Below, in pieces: positions 16,648-25,249 of a stretch of DNA of 64,000 nucleotides; within the stretch, counting starts at the first letter, position 1; every line of letters begins with the position of its first letter. The notes below the pieces were generated by a model. It was not told the DNA's origin. It was given only the letters and a program-made list of their open reading frames with translations, and made no database searches. The DNA is taken from contig OZ250161.1 in NCBI GenBank assembly GCA_965237985.1, positions 1,302,001 to 1,366,000 on the forward strand, given 5' to 3'. The translations under genes and the position numbers were made by a program. Origin of the DNA: G965212025 sp965237985 (GTDB lineage Bacteria > Pseudomonadota > Gammaproteobacteria > Poriferisulfidales > Oxydemutatoraceae).

Positions 16648-17535
16648 ATGGCCATATTGATTGACAATACAACCCGTGTGATCGTTCAAGGCATCACCGG
16701 CCGCATCGGTTCATTCCATGCCAAAGAAATGATTGATTACGGCACCAGGGTGGTGGGAGGTGTCACTCCTGGAAAAGGCGGTCGAGCACACCTGAATAAA
16801 CCGGTTTTCAACACGGTACGGGAAGCGATTTCTGAAGTGGGGGCCGTGGCCAGCATTGTTTTCGTGCCGGCGGCAGCAGCAGCAGACTCCATCATGGAAG
16901 CAGCGGATGCCGGGATACGTTACTGCGTGGCGATAACTGATGGCATACCGACACTCGACATGATGCGGGTAAAACGTTTCATGCGCCGTTACAAAAAAGA
17001 GAAGAAAATGGTGTTAACCGGCCCAAACTGTGCAGGAACCATTAGCCCGGGGAAAGCCATGATGGGCATCATGCCTGGGCATATTTATACGCCGGGAAAT
17101 GTCGGTGTGGTGAGCCGCTCGGGCACTTTGGGATACGAAGGGGCATCCCAAATGCAGGCACTTGGTATCGGCATAAGCACCAGCGTTGGCATTGGTGGGG
17201 ATCCTATCAATGGCAGTTCCCATCGTGATATCCTGGAAATGTTTGAAAAGGATCAGGAGACCAGTGCAGTGCTGCTGATTGGGGAAATCGGCGGGCCTCA
17301 GGAAGAAGAAGCTGCCGAATATATTCGTACCAGTATGAGCAAGCCGGTGGTAGCGTACATTGCTGGAATGACAGCACCTAGAGGGCGGCGTATGGGGCAC
17401 GCCGGAGCCATTGTTTCCGGAAAAGGGGAAAGTGCCATTGAAAAAGTAGAGATACTGAAAAACTCTGGAGCACGTGTTGCCCAAAATCCAGCCGAACTTG
17501 GTTCAACCGTTCAAGAAGTGCTAAGGAACCTGTGA
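16648..17535 (+). CDS. mtkB: Malate--CoA ligase, alpha subunit
   Basis: CoA-binding, phosphohistidine-carrying partner of MtkA. The ATG at 16648 (MAILIDNTTRVIVQGITG) follows an AGGA ribosome site. The Rossmann-type CoA motif is GITGRIGSFH (15-24), PNCAGTISPGK binds at the interface, and the phosphorylated histidine is H251 in GHAGAIVSG. Its length of 295 residues is typical. An open frame begins 19 codons earlier inside mtkA but does not fit the family N-terminus. Confidence 0.92.
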   Translation: MAILIDNTTRVIVQGITGRIGSFHAKEMIDYGTRVVGGVTPGKGGRAHLNKPVFNTVREAISEVGAVASIVFVPAAAAADSIMEAADAGIRYCVAITDGIPTLDMMRVKRFMRRYKKEKKMVLTGPNCAGTISPGKAMMGIMPGHIYTPGNVGVVSRSGTLGYEGASQMQALGIGISTSVGIGGDPINGSSHRDILEMFEKDQETSAVLLIGEIGGPQEEEAAEYIRTSMSKPVVAYIAGMTAPRGRRMGHAGAIVSGKGESAIEKVEILKNSGARVAQNPAELGSTVQEVLRNL

Positions 17536-17536
17536 A

Positions 17537-18514
17537 ATGAAAAATCCAATAGTAATTGTTACCAGGCACTGGCCGGAAACTGTTGAGCGAGAGTTGCGGG
17601 AAATGTGTCCGAGAGTGCAATTCAACGAAGAAGACCAGCCCTTTGGTAAAGAAGGTCTGAAAGTCGCGCTGTGTGAAGCGGACTGCGTTTTACCGACTGT
17701 GACTGATCCACTTGGACAGGATGTATTGGCAGTCGGTGATCGTCGTTGTGAATTTCTTGGAAACTTTGGAGTTGGGTTCAACCACATTGATGTCGCTGCC
17801 GCGAAAAAACTTGGCATCGTGGTGACCAATACCCCGGAAGTTTTGACCGATTGCACGGCAGATACCGCCATGGTACTCATCTTGATGGTCGCCAGGCGGG
17901 CCGGTGAGGGCGAAAGACATGTTCGCGGACGTGCTTGGACCGGGTGGCGACCGACACACATGATGGGCACTAAAGTTACCGGCAAAACGCTGGGTCTGGT
18001 GGGGTTTGGCCGCATCGCAGTGGCTGTCGCCCATAAAGCACATTTTGGTTTTGGGATGAAAATCCTCTATCACGATCCCTATTACGCTGGCGATCCCGGT
18101 ATTGCGGAGCGCCTGCGTGCCGTGCATTGCGAAAACCTGAGCGGGTTGCTTGGCCGGTCTGATTTCGTTTCCCTGCACTGCCCGGGCGGAGATGCTACAC
18201 ACCACTTGATTTCTGAGCAGGAATTGCAATCCATGAAGCCAGGAAGTTTTCTCATCAACACCGCACGAGGTGACGTGGTAGACAATAATGCCCTGATACA
18301 TGCTTTGACATCAGGAACGATCAGGAGTGCCGGACTGGATGTTTACGAGGGAGAACCCGATCTTGACGAACGGTTTCTTGACCTTGAAAACGTGGTGTTG
18401 TTGCCGCACCTGGGTAGTGCTTCCCTTGAGACACGCAACGCGATGGGTCGGCGCGTACTGGAAAATCTGCGTGCATGGCTTGACGGCAAACAGCCGCCAG
18501 ATCAGATCGCCTAA
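17537..18514 (+). CDS. hprA: Hydroxypyruvate reductase (D-2-hydroxyacid dehydrogenase)
   Basis: Reduces hydroxypyruvate, the SgaA product, to D-glycerate with NAD(P)H. 325 residues with the dinucleotide fold GLVGFGRIAVAV, the substrate-binding arginine in INTARGDVVD, the catalytic glutamate in YEGEPDLD and the catalytic histidine in LLPHLGSAS. An AAGGA site precedes the ATG, and only one base separates it from the mtkB stop. The family also holds glyoxylate reductases and phosphoglycerate dehydrogenases; cluster membership supports the serine-cycle role. Glycerate kinase, which would follow in the pathway, is not in the window. Confidence 0.9.
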   Translation: MKNPIVIVTRHWPETVERELREMCPRVQFNEEDQPFGKEGLKVALCEADCVLPTVTDPLGQDVLAVGDRRCEFLGNFGVGFNHIDVAAAKKLGIVVTNTPEVLTDCTADTAMVLILMVARRAGEGERHVRGRAWTGWRPTHMMGTKVTGKTLGLVGFGRIAVAVAHKAHFGFGMKILYHDPYYAGDPGIAERLRAVHCENLSGLLGRSDFVSLHCPGGDATHHLISEQELQSMKPGSFLINTARGDVVDNNALIHALTSGTIRSAGLDVYEGEPDLDERFLDLENVVLLPHLGSASLETRNAMGRRVLENLRAWLDGKQPPDQIA

Positions 18515-18525
18515 GCGAGAATACA

Positions 18526-18558
18526 CCCGCCAGCGGTGGGCGTTGACTGACTTTTTTT
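18526..18558 (+). terminator. Possible terminator of the serine-cycle operon
   Basis: CCCGCC-AGC-GGTGGG can fold into a 6-pair stem with a 3-base loop just after the hprA stop. A run of seven T begins about 12 bases later, farther than in a standard intrinsic terminator. It lies between convergent hprA and the Asn-Gly-repeat gene. Confidence 0.35.
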
Positions 18559-18606
18559 GGGCTTCCGGACCGGGGAGCACTTCCGCCGGCAGGATGCAGG
18601 CAATCG

Positions 18607-21048
18607 CTAGTTGAAGCGGATATCAATCGGGAAGGTTTCCAGAACATTCCCGAAGATGTCGGAAATTTGCACTTTGAAATCATTTTTTGAATCCTTTGTC
18701 TGTCCGTACGGCCGGTAATAAGAGAAATCTCCGGAAGTTTGTCCCACCCCATAAGGCGCGATGCCGGTTTCTGTTTTCCATGTTATCGCACCAGCCACTG
18801 CTCCGGGGGCACCCCAAGATAAAATTTTCATCCCGTACATTTTTGCAGCTGTCAACTGAATACTTAGTTGCGTCTGTACTGTCGTTGAACGAAGGGGGTG
18901 TACAAAACCATTGCCGCCACCGCCATTGCCATTGCCATTGCCATTGCCATTGCCATTGCCATTGCCATTGCCATTGCCATTGCCATTGCCATTGCCATTG
19001 CCATTGCCATTGCCATTGCCATTGCCATTGCCATTGCCATTGCCATTGCCATTGCCATTGCCATTGCCGCCACCCGATGGAACCCCAACAAAATTGAGGG
19101 TAATCGTGTCGGATTGGACGTTGTCAGAAACTTTTACTACGAAGGAAGCTTGTGAGTTTTCAGTCCAGTCCGAGCCGGGGGTAAAAGTTGCATCTTCCGC
19201 CCCACTTCCCGAGTCGACAACAAGTCTCCTATCATCTGCTGGTGTAAAGTCCCAGCACTGCTGCCCCCCGCACTGCGGTGTGGCTTTTGCAGTCAATTTA
19301 ATCACAATCGCCCCGGACCCGGGCATGACTTTGCGAGTCAGGGGTTCTCCGTTATTGGTCAAAATCATGGGGGCTGGGTTGCCTGTCAATGCAATCTGTG
19401 AGTTTTTGACATACAGTGTAGCCTTCGCCAGCGAGTCCGAGTCTTCTCCAAGCACTGCATTAGTGAATCTCAAATGCATATTGATCGTCGTGTCACCAAC
19501 GACTTCCAGATTCCCACCCAAGTTCAGAACCAAACCCAGCGTTACCGTTCTCTGATCTTGGGCGACATCAGCGTCCTCAACTACAACATGGGCAGCAAAA
19601 AACTTTTCATGTTCATCCATCTGGCTAAGCACTTCCGCCGTAACAGTACGTTTGCTGCCGTTCCCTTGTCCGACACTCACCTTAAAAGGGAAGCAAAGCG
19701 TACGATCAGGAATATACGCCTCACCTAATGGTTCGCAATTCACGTCCAGGTTCTTGGGATTGTTTAAATCCAGGTTGATTTTAGATGGAAAATTCGTGAA
19801 CTGAAGTGGATAATTGCCATAGTCTGACCTGACAACTTTAATGCGAAAAGCAACCTGCGCAAAAAATGGTTCCTCAGTGTTGCTGGGAGTCAGCAGTTTT
19901 ACAGTCAGGATTCTTCCCGGCCAAGTGGGTGAAGTAACAGGCTGGTTGAACTCACTGATTGGCAATGACAGGAACCCGAAAGCGAAGGAATTCAGGATGG
20001 CGTCGAGATCACTTTCACTTTGTCTCTTGTTGTCCCGAAAGGCTGCCAATGTCGTTTCCAGAGTAATGGTAATTCTGGCTACGTACAAATTATGCAATGG
20101 GTCGCCATTATAGGCCCGGTATTGTCCGTAGCTCTGATCTTTCACGACATCAACATTCCAGCTGCTCACGTTGCCCGGCAAACTGCCATACCCGACCCAG
20201 CTACTAAAAGAATCGGCAATGTCATCAGCTTGTGGCTTTGTAAGACCAGCTACGGAAATCTCATACGTATACTGCGGATATTCAATAAATATAATGTAAT
20301 CTTCCCCGGGCGCGCGGACGCAGTTGCTGTCAGGAAGAAAATTGGTGACAAAACCTGTATCTACAAAAATCCGTTGATTTTCATCAGTTTGTGTTATGAA
20401 GGTAAAACCTCCCGTGTAAGCACCTATCGCCTTCCAATAATACGGCAGCATCCTGGTTTGTGCCTCGGTCGACGACCTCAAATCAGGACATAAGCTGCGG
20501 ACGCGACATTCGGTGGCGCCCAGTGATTTTGCGCATGCAGCCAGGTCCTTAAATATGGGAAATGCAGCGGTGCACGAGTAGCTATTCGTCGTGAGGGGGT
20601 TGACATACCGTCTGTCCGTGGTCGTCATGAGCTGTTGGGCGATTGGTACCTCGGTCGGCAACTTCGTACCAAAACAATCGCGACATTCGATGGCACCCTG
20701 ACCGTATTTATTTACGCATGCAGCCAGGTTGCCGTTAAATTCGCTGCACGAGCGGTCATTCGTCGGGGGCGTTACGGGCGGACTGGATAAACAGCGGTTG
20801 GTGTCCAGAATTCCGTACTTCAGGCACTCTCGCGAGCGCAGTAACCCATCTCTGTCATAGTCATAGCGCTTGGTCTTTTCCTGATCAATATAAAGAGTGC
20901 AGATTTTCTCCGACGGGTCCCACGGAAAGGCGGCAAATGACAGACCCGGCATCAAAAAGAACATGGCACCTGCCGCGAACGTTGCCAGGCAGGCAATGAA
21001 AATTATTCGCGTTTTTGATTGTCTGGAAAACTGCATGACCCGCCTCAT
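18607..21048 (-). CDS. Secreted protein with EF-hand-like motif and long Asn-Gly repeat
   Basis: Not recognised as a known family. 813 residues with a basic N-terminus and hydrophobic stretch ending near FAA (about residues 13-40), so probably exported. Soon after comes DYDRDGLLRSREC, an EF-hand-like calcium loop. Cysteine-rich repeats follow (LAACVNKYGQGAIECRDC and LAACAKSLGATECRVRSLC are similar). A long region then looks beta-rich and Ig-like. A linker of 24 exact Asn-Gly pairs precedes a roughly 100-residue C-terminal domain. The ATG at 21048 overlaps the phoU stop; an ATG at 21036 preceded by GAGG is an equally good start. Surface adhesion or matrix binding is only a guess. Confidence 0.8.
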   Translation of the reverse strand: MRRVMQFSRQSKTRIIFIACLATFAAGAMFFLMPGLSFAAFPWDPSEKICTLYIDQEKTKRYDYDRDGLLRSRECLKYGILDTNRCLSSPPVTPPTNDRSCSEFNGNLAACVNKYGQGAIECRDCFGTKLPTEVPIAQQLMTTTDRRYVNPLTTNSYSCTAAFPIFKDLAACAKSLGATECRVRSLCPDLRSSTEAQTRMLPYYWKAIGAYTGGFTFITQTDENQRIFVDTGFVTNFLPDSNCVRAPGEDYIIFIEYPQYTYEISVAGLTKPQADDIADSFSSWVGYGSLPGNVSSWNVDVVKDQSYGQYRAYNGDPLHNLYVARITITLETTLAAFRDNKRQSESDLDAILNSFAFGFLSLPISEFNQPVTSPTWPGRILTVKLLTPSNTEEPFFAQVAFRIKVVRSDYGNYPLQFTNFPSKINLDLNNPKNLDVNCEPLGEAYIPDRTLCFPFKVSVGQGNGSKRTVTAEVLSQMDEHEKFFAAHVVVEDADVAQDQRTVTLGLVLNLGGNLEVVGDTTINMHLRFTNAVLGEDSDSLAKATLYVKNSQIALTGNPAPMILTNNGEPLTRKVMPGSGAIVIKLTAKATPQCGGQQCWDFTPADDRRLVVDSGSGAEDATFTPGSDWTENSQASFVVKVSDNVQSDTITLNFVGVPSGGGNGNGNGNGNGNGNGNGNGNGNGNGNGNGNGNGNGNGNGNGNGNGNGNGGGGNGFVHPLRSTTVQTQLSIQLTAAKMYGMKILSWGAPGAVAGAITWKTETGIAPYGVGQTSGDFSYYRPYGQTKDSKNDFKVQISDIFGNVLETFPIDIRFN
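18923..19066. repeat. Hexanucleotide microsatellite, 24 exact copies
   Basis: The plus strand reads CCATTG 24 times without a mismatch (144 bp), encoding Asn-Gly pairs on the minus strand. Because the unit is 6 bases, copy-number change alters linker length without shifting the frame. The perfect identity suggests recent expansion or active homogenisation. Confidence 0.97.
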
Positions 21049-21725
21049 AAATCAGCGCTGACCCGGGTTTCGGCACTCCGGATATCACGCCCTTCGGCCA
21101 AATACACTACGTGTTCGGATACATTCATCGCGTGGTCACTAATCCGTTCAAGGGAACGCGTAAAAAGCACGGTATTCAGCATTTGTTGCTGCGTATTGCT
21201 GCCCACTTTTCCAATCAGCCTGTAGAAAATTCTCTTGCTTAAAGTGTGGGTACGACGTTCTTCTTTGGATAACTTTTTGAAGGCACGGATGTCAGTCTTT
21301 GAAAAACAATTCATGGCCACAGCAAGCTCGTTTTTTACGATCTTTGTCAGCGTTAGAAGCGCCTTATAAGTTTCTTTATCAACATCACGGAGCACGGCTC
21401 CCACAACATGTGCGGCAATTTTCTCTGTTTCGTCCCCAATCCTCTCCAGATCCGTAGCAATCCTGAACGCGGCCACCACAAGCCGGAGATCCCCGACCAT
21501 CGGGTGGTGCAAAGTCAAAATATCAGCACATTTTTCCCCTATTTTATACTCGTAGGCATTTACCACGTGATCAGTTCCAACAATTTCCCGCGCACGACGG
21601 GGGTCCCAAGGCTCCATCGCCTCAATAACTCTCTCCAGTCGCTCTTTTGCCACGTTGCCCATTGCGGAAATCGCTTCTCGCAAACCCGTCAAGCTGTCGT
21701 CAAACCGAGAAAGTGTATGCTTCAT
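21045..21725 (-). CDS. phoU: Phosphate-signalling regulator PhoU
   Basis: Cytosolic all-alpha protein that links the Pst phosphate transporter to the PhoR-PhoB two-component system. The ATG at 21725 (MKHTLSRFDDSL) has an AGGG site and gives 226 residues, the normal length; an open frame extends 30 codons upstream. The two PhoU repeats show the metal-binding ATDLERIGDETEKIA and SLERISDHAMNVSEHV, and VVNAYEYKIGEKC is also typical. Its usual neighbours pstSCAB and phoBR are absent here. Confidence 0.93.
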   Translation of the reverse strand: MKHTLSRFDDSLTGLREAISAMGNVAKERLERVIEAMEPWDPRRAREIVGTDHVVNAYEYKIGEKCADILTLHHPMVGDLRLVVAAFRIATDLERIGDETEKIAAHVVGAVLRDVDKETYKALLTLTKIVKNELAVAMNCFSKTDIRAFKKLSKEERRTHTLSKRIFYRLIGKVGSNTQQQMLNTVLFTRSLERISDHAMNVSEHVVYLAEGRDIRSAETRVSADL

Positions 21726-21944
21726 TGATTCAAAAATCCCTTGACGACCACCCACCTCTTGGTCTAAGTCTACATGAAGCGCTACGATGCGTAAAGAGGC
21801 GTGTCCGAACAACACAATGATGCCGGCTTTTTTGCCTCATGACTTCCCTGCTGGAATATTCAGCCGGAAGAAATAAAATGGCGGCTGATCGCGGCTTCGA
21901 AAGATTGAAACCAACAAATGTCAGGCGAGATTCAGAATAAAAAA

Positions 21945-21978
21945 CCTGAACGACAAAGACCTCGCCGTCTAGCGAGGC
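21945..21978 (-). terminator. Probable groEL terminator
   Basis: On the minus strand, downstream of groEL, GCCTCGC-TAGACG-GCGAGGT forms a strong hairpin followed by TCTTTGTCGTT and, a little later, TTTTTTATT. Confidence 0.5.
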
Positions 21979-22027
21979 CCTTGTGCACAACAGGCAGTGT
22001 CCGAACTGGGGGGAAGGCAGCGTTTCG

Positions 22028-23677
22028 CTACATCATGCCACCCATACCACCCATACCACCCATACCACCGCCGCCAGGCATGGCCGGGCTTTCCTCTTTC
22101 TTTGGAAGTTCGGCAACCATCGCCTCCGTGGTGATCATCAGACCCGCTATCGAACACGCGTTCTGCAGAGCAACCCGAACCACTTTGGTGGGATCAATGA
22201 TGCCGAGCGCCGGCAGATTGCCATATTCCCCTTTCGCAGCATCATATCCATAGTCCCTCTCTTTGCCTTTGACTGCAGACAAAATAACAGAATCTTCCTC
22301 TCCCGTGTTTGCAACAATCTGCCGAAAGGGATCTTCCATGGCACGACGCAGAATCCTGATGCCTACGTCTTGATCGGAATTCTCCCCTTTGAGATCCCGC
22401 ATCCCTTCAATCGCGCGCACCAGAGCAATCCCGCCACCAGGAACGACTCCTTCTTCAACAGCAGCACGCGTCGCATGCAAAGCATCCTCAACACGGGCCT
22501 TCTTCTCTTTCATTTCCACTTCAGTCGCTGCCCCAACGCGAATGACCGCTACTCCACCAGCCAGCTTCGCCATCCTTTCCTGGAGCTTCTCCTTGTCATA
22601 ATCAGAAGTCGCGTCCTCAATCTGCCTGCGAATCTGCTCAACCCGCGACTTGATCCTCGCAACAATGCCCGAACCATCGACAATCACCGTGTCCTCTTTG
22701 GATACCGTAACCCTCTTGGCACTGCCAAGACTGTCAACCGTGCACTTCTCCAGGGACAAACCCGTCTCTTCAGAAATGACGGTCGCATCCGTCAGTACCG
22801 CAATGTCCTCAAGCATCGCCTTGCGACGATCCCCAAACCCAGGTGCCTTGACGGCTGCTACCTTCACGACACCACGTATGGAATTTACCACCAGTGTCGC
22901 CAAGGCCTCACCTTCTACGTCTTCAGATATGATCAGCAAGGGCTTGCCGCCTTTCGCAACCGCTTCAAGTACCGGCAATAAATCCCGAACCCCGGAAATC
23001 TTCTTGTCGTGCAACAGGATGTACGGATTCTCAAGCTCAGCACTCATGTTGCCCTGATTGTTGACGAAATAGGGGGAAAGATAGCCCCGATCAATCTGCA
23101 TGCCCTCCACTACTTCCAGTTCGTTCTCAAGTGTCGTCCCTTCCTCAATCGTGATGACCCCCTCTTTGCCAACTTTCTCCATGGCCTCAGCGATGATCTT
23201 TCCTATCTGTGGATCGGAATTGGCCGAAATGCTCCCAACCTGTTCAATCGCCTTGCTGTCCGAACACGGCTTCGAAAAACTCTCGATGACCTCCACCGCT
23301 CGCTCAGATGCCTTGTCTATGCCCCGCTTGAGATCCATTGGGTTCATGCCCGCCGCAACCGCCTTCACGCCTTCACGGATGATCCCCTGAGCCAGCACGG
23401 TCGCCGTGGTCGTGCCATCACCGGCAACATCCGAGGTCTGCGAAGCAACCTCTTTCAACATCTGCGCTCCCATGTTCTCAAACTTGTCCTGCAACTCCAC
23501 TTCTTTGGCAACAGAAACTCCATCTTTGGTCACCGTCGGCGCGCCAAAAGATTTTTCCAATATCACATTCTTGCCTTTCGGGCCAAGCGTGACTTTCACC
23601 GCGTCGGCAAGCAGATTCACACCCGCAACCAGACGCTGCATCGCACCACGGCCGAATTTGATTTCTTTAGCACTCAT
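22028..23677 (-). CDS. groL: Chaperonin GroEL
   Basis: 60-kDa chaperonin that folds proteins in a double 7-mer ring with GroES. 549 residues with the ATP-site segments VTLGPKGKNVILEKSFGAP and AGDGTTTATVLAQGI, and the flexible C-terminal GGM repeats ending MM. Start MSAKEIKFG with ribosome site AAGGAG. It follows groES by 21 bases. A single copy of the pair is seen. Confidence 0.98.
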   Translation of the reverse strand: MSAKEIKFGRGAMQRLVAGVNLLADAVKVTLGPKGKNVILEKSFGAPTVTKDGVSVAKEVELQDKFENMGAQMLKEVASQTSDVAGDGTTTATVLAQGIIREGVKAVAAGMNPMDLKRGIDKASERAVEVIESFSKPCSDSKAIEQVGSISANSDPQIGKIIAEAMEKVGKEGVITIEEGTTLENELEVVEGMQIDRGYLSPYFVNNQGNMSAELENPYILLHDKKISGVRDLLPVLEAVAKGGKPLLIISEDVEGEALATLVVNSIRGVVKVAAVKAPGFGDRRKAMLEDIAVLTDATVISEETGLSLEKCTVDSLGSAKRVTVSKEDTVIVDGSGIVARIKSRVEQIRRQIEDATSDYDKEKLQERMAKLAGGVAVIRVGAATEVEMKEKKARVEDALHATRAAVEEGVVPGGGIALVRAIEGMRDLKGENSDQDVGIRILRRAMEDPFRQIVANTGEEDSVILSAVKGKERDYGYDAAKGEYGNLPALGIIDPTKVVRVALQNACSIAGLMITTEAMVAELPKKEESPAMPGGGGMGGMGGMGGMM

Positions 23678-23698
23678 TATCCTGTTCTCCTTACAGCT

Positions 23699-23992
23699 TT
23701 AGTCCAAAACCGCCATGATGTCGCTTTCACGCATCACAACGAGCTCATCACCATCCAACTTGACTTCCGTACCCGAGTATTTCCCAAACATGATGGTTTC
23801 ACCTACTTTGACATCCATCGGCAACCTCTTGCCATCATCAAGTACTTTCCCTGCACCTACGGCAAGAACTTCTCCTTTCACAGGCTTTTCCGCAGCGCTG
23901 TCCGGAATGACAATGCCACCAGGGCTGGTCTTTTCTTCTGCCACCCGCTTGACTACAACACGATCATGCAGTGGGCGTAATTTCACACTCAT
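23699..23992 (-). CDS. groS: Co-chaperonin GroES
   Basis: Lid of the GroEL chamber. 97 residues beginning MSVKLRPLHDRVVVKRV, with the mobile loop EEKTSPGGIVIPDSAAEKP and the ending MRESDIMAVLD. Ribosome site TTGGAG. The leader is about 220 bases long from the predicted promoter. No CIRCE operator (TTAGCACTC repeat) is found upstream, so HrcA control is unlikely. Confidence 0.98.
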   Translation of the reverse strand: MSVKLRPLHDRVVVKRVAEEKTSPGGIVIPDSAAEKPVKGEVLAVGAGKVLDDGKRLPMDVKVGETIMFGKYSGTEVKLDGDELVVMRESDIMAVLD

Positions 23993-24214
23993 TTTTTTTA
24001 CTCCAAATTTTGTCAGCCCAGCCGGATCGCTTCTGCTAAAGAACCCAGTGAATCACACCTACCATTCAAGAAGCAAACCGACACAAAGGCCCGAAACGAC
24101 GACACTTCCAGATCACGCCAAGCGCAGGAACCAAACCATGATGTCGGACCAAAGCACGACACCTGCAGTCAGGAAAAACCTCTCTCGACAGACCCCCTCG
24201 AAGCGAGAGCAGGA

Positions 24215-24242
24215 ATTATACTTGGCCCGCATATCCTGTCAA
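24215..24242 (-). promoter_or_regulatory. Consensus sigma70 promoter upstream of groES
   Basis: On the minus strand a perfect TTGACA (24242-24237) and a perfect TATAAT (24220-24215) are separated by 16 bases. A CTCTCG/CGAGAG inverted repeat lies just downstream, in the start region of the transcript. Confidence 0.7.
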
Positions 24243-24345
24243 TAACCCCGTGTTTTATGCCTGCCTGCTCTGAATAAGCTATCGACAAAGAGGCACGTTA
24301 ATGAAACGAAATTTTCAATCGTTTTCGCAAAAGAGCACCTGTCTG

Positions 24346-24500
24346 TGCACGGCAGCTGACGCACGAGGTTCATTCAACATGGCCATTTCCGCTGTTGAAA
24401 GCCGCATGCACGGCAGCTGACGCGTGGGGGTCATTCAACATGGCCATTTCCGCTGTTGAAAGCCGCATGCACGGCAGCTGACGCGGGGGGTCATGGTCAG
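24346..24500. repeat. 61-bp tandem repeat, about 2.5 copies
   Basis: The unit starts TGCACGGCAGCTGACGC and recurs at 24346, 24407 and 24468; the third copy is cut short. Each full unit holds TTCAAC and GTTGAA about 15 bases apart, an inverted repeat that could form a stem or bind a dimeric protein. It sits between the divergent groES and hsp20 promoters. Confidence 0.85.
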
Positions 24501-24564
24501 AACGAAAGCGAGAACCGTATTCTGCCTGGTTTCCTGAAAACAGAATCGCGCGAAAATTTACCCA

Positions 24565-24592
24565 CTTGTTTTTTTGCAGAAACTCCCCAAAT
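24565..24592 (+). promoter_or_regulatory. Possible sigma32 heat-shock promoter of hsp20
   Basis: CTTGTT (24565-24570), then 14 bases, then CCCCAAAT (24585-24592). This is close to the heat-shock consensus CTTGAA-N13/14-CCCCATNT and lies about 40 bases before the small heat-shock gene. Confidence 0.5.
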
Positions 24593-24633
24593 TGAAATCA
24601 TAATTGGCTACTCACAAACCGAAGGAGGAGATA

Positions 24634-25059
24634 ATGTTTCAATTAACGCGTAATGGCTCAGATTTTGGCAAAGTGTCTGGAATACCAGATTTTCTGTGGG
24701 AGGGCCTCCCATGGCAGCTTTACGAATCACACTCTCATTTCCCAACGGATGTTGTTGAAACTGACGCTGGCTGGGATTTCCTGATCGAACTACCGGGGGT
24801 ACCAGCTACAGACATCAAGGTCGAAGTCAACAACGCGCACCTTGAGGTCACGGCGAGTTTGGCGACAGACCCAGAAAAGCAACAAGAGGGCACCGTATAT
24901 AGTGAGCGATTCTCTGGCAGTCACAGCCGCCGTTTCAAGCTTCCGGAAAGCGCGGACATCAAAACCGTAAGCGCGGACCTGAGCAAAGGAATCCTGCAGG
25001 TGCATGTGCTGCGGGAACCAAGCCACCAGGCACGCCTGATTCCTGTCAAGACAGATTAA
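24634..25059 (+). CDS. Small heat-shock protein, Hsp20/alpha-crystallin family
   Basis: ATP-independent holdase that keeps unfolding proteins soluble. 141 residues. The alpha-crystallin domain runs from about residue 40 (FPTDVVETDAGWDFLIELPGV) to 130 and includes the family SHSRRFKLPESAD and the GILQVHV strand. A short C-terminal extension ends RLIPVKTD, where IPV is the I-x-V-type anchor for oligomerisation. The ATG at 24634 has a near-perfect AAGGAGGAG ribosome site, so the upstream in-frame start at 24604 is rejected. Confidence 0.93.
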   Translation: MFQLTRNGSDFGKVSGIPDFLWEGLPWQLYESHSHFPTDVVETDAGWDFLIELPGVPATDIKVEVNNAHLEVTASLATDPEKQQEGTVYSERFSGSHSRRFKLPESADIKTVSADLSKGILQVHVLREPSHQARLIPVKTD

Positions 25060-25080
25060 GAAAAGTCGGTTAGACTTGGG

Positions 25081-25113
25081 AAGTGCCGCAGCAGTCGTCG
25101 CGGCACTTTTCTG
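25081..25113 (+). terminator. Intrinsic terminator of hsp20
   Basis: AAGTGCCGC (25081-25089) pairs perfectly with GCGGCACTT (25100-25108) around a 10-base loop and is followed by a TTTTCT tract, 22 bases after the stop codon. Confidence 0.8.
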
Positions 25114-25249
25114 GCGTAAAGGAATGAAGCCCGATGGCAAAAACGACTTCCGTAAAGCGGCAATTTGCTACCGGGTTGCAGATATGTAAAATTTTTTGGT
25201 GGCCGTCGGAATACACCGCTCTAAACCAAAAAATCCAGGCACAAGACGT

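Noticed and set aside
18898..19555. Plus-strand frames through the hexanucleotide repeat (poly Ala-Ile, Pro-Leu or His-Cys frames)
   Set aside because: All frames of a (CCATTG)n tract stay open; only the minus-strand Asn-Gly frame continues into a full protein with start, signal peptide and folded domains.
21983..22981. 332-codon plus-strand frame over groEL
   Set aside because: Shadow frame of groEL caused by its codon bias.
23993..24240. CIRCE operator upstream of groES
   Set aside because: No TTAGCACTC-N9-GAGTGCTAA pattern; only a short CTCTCG/CGAGAG inverted repeat is present.
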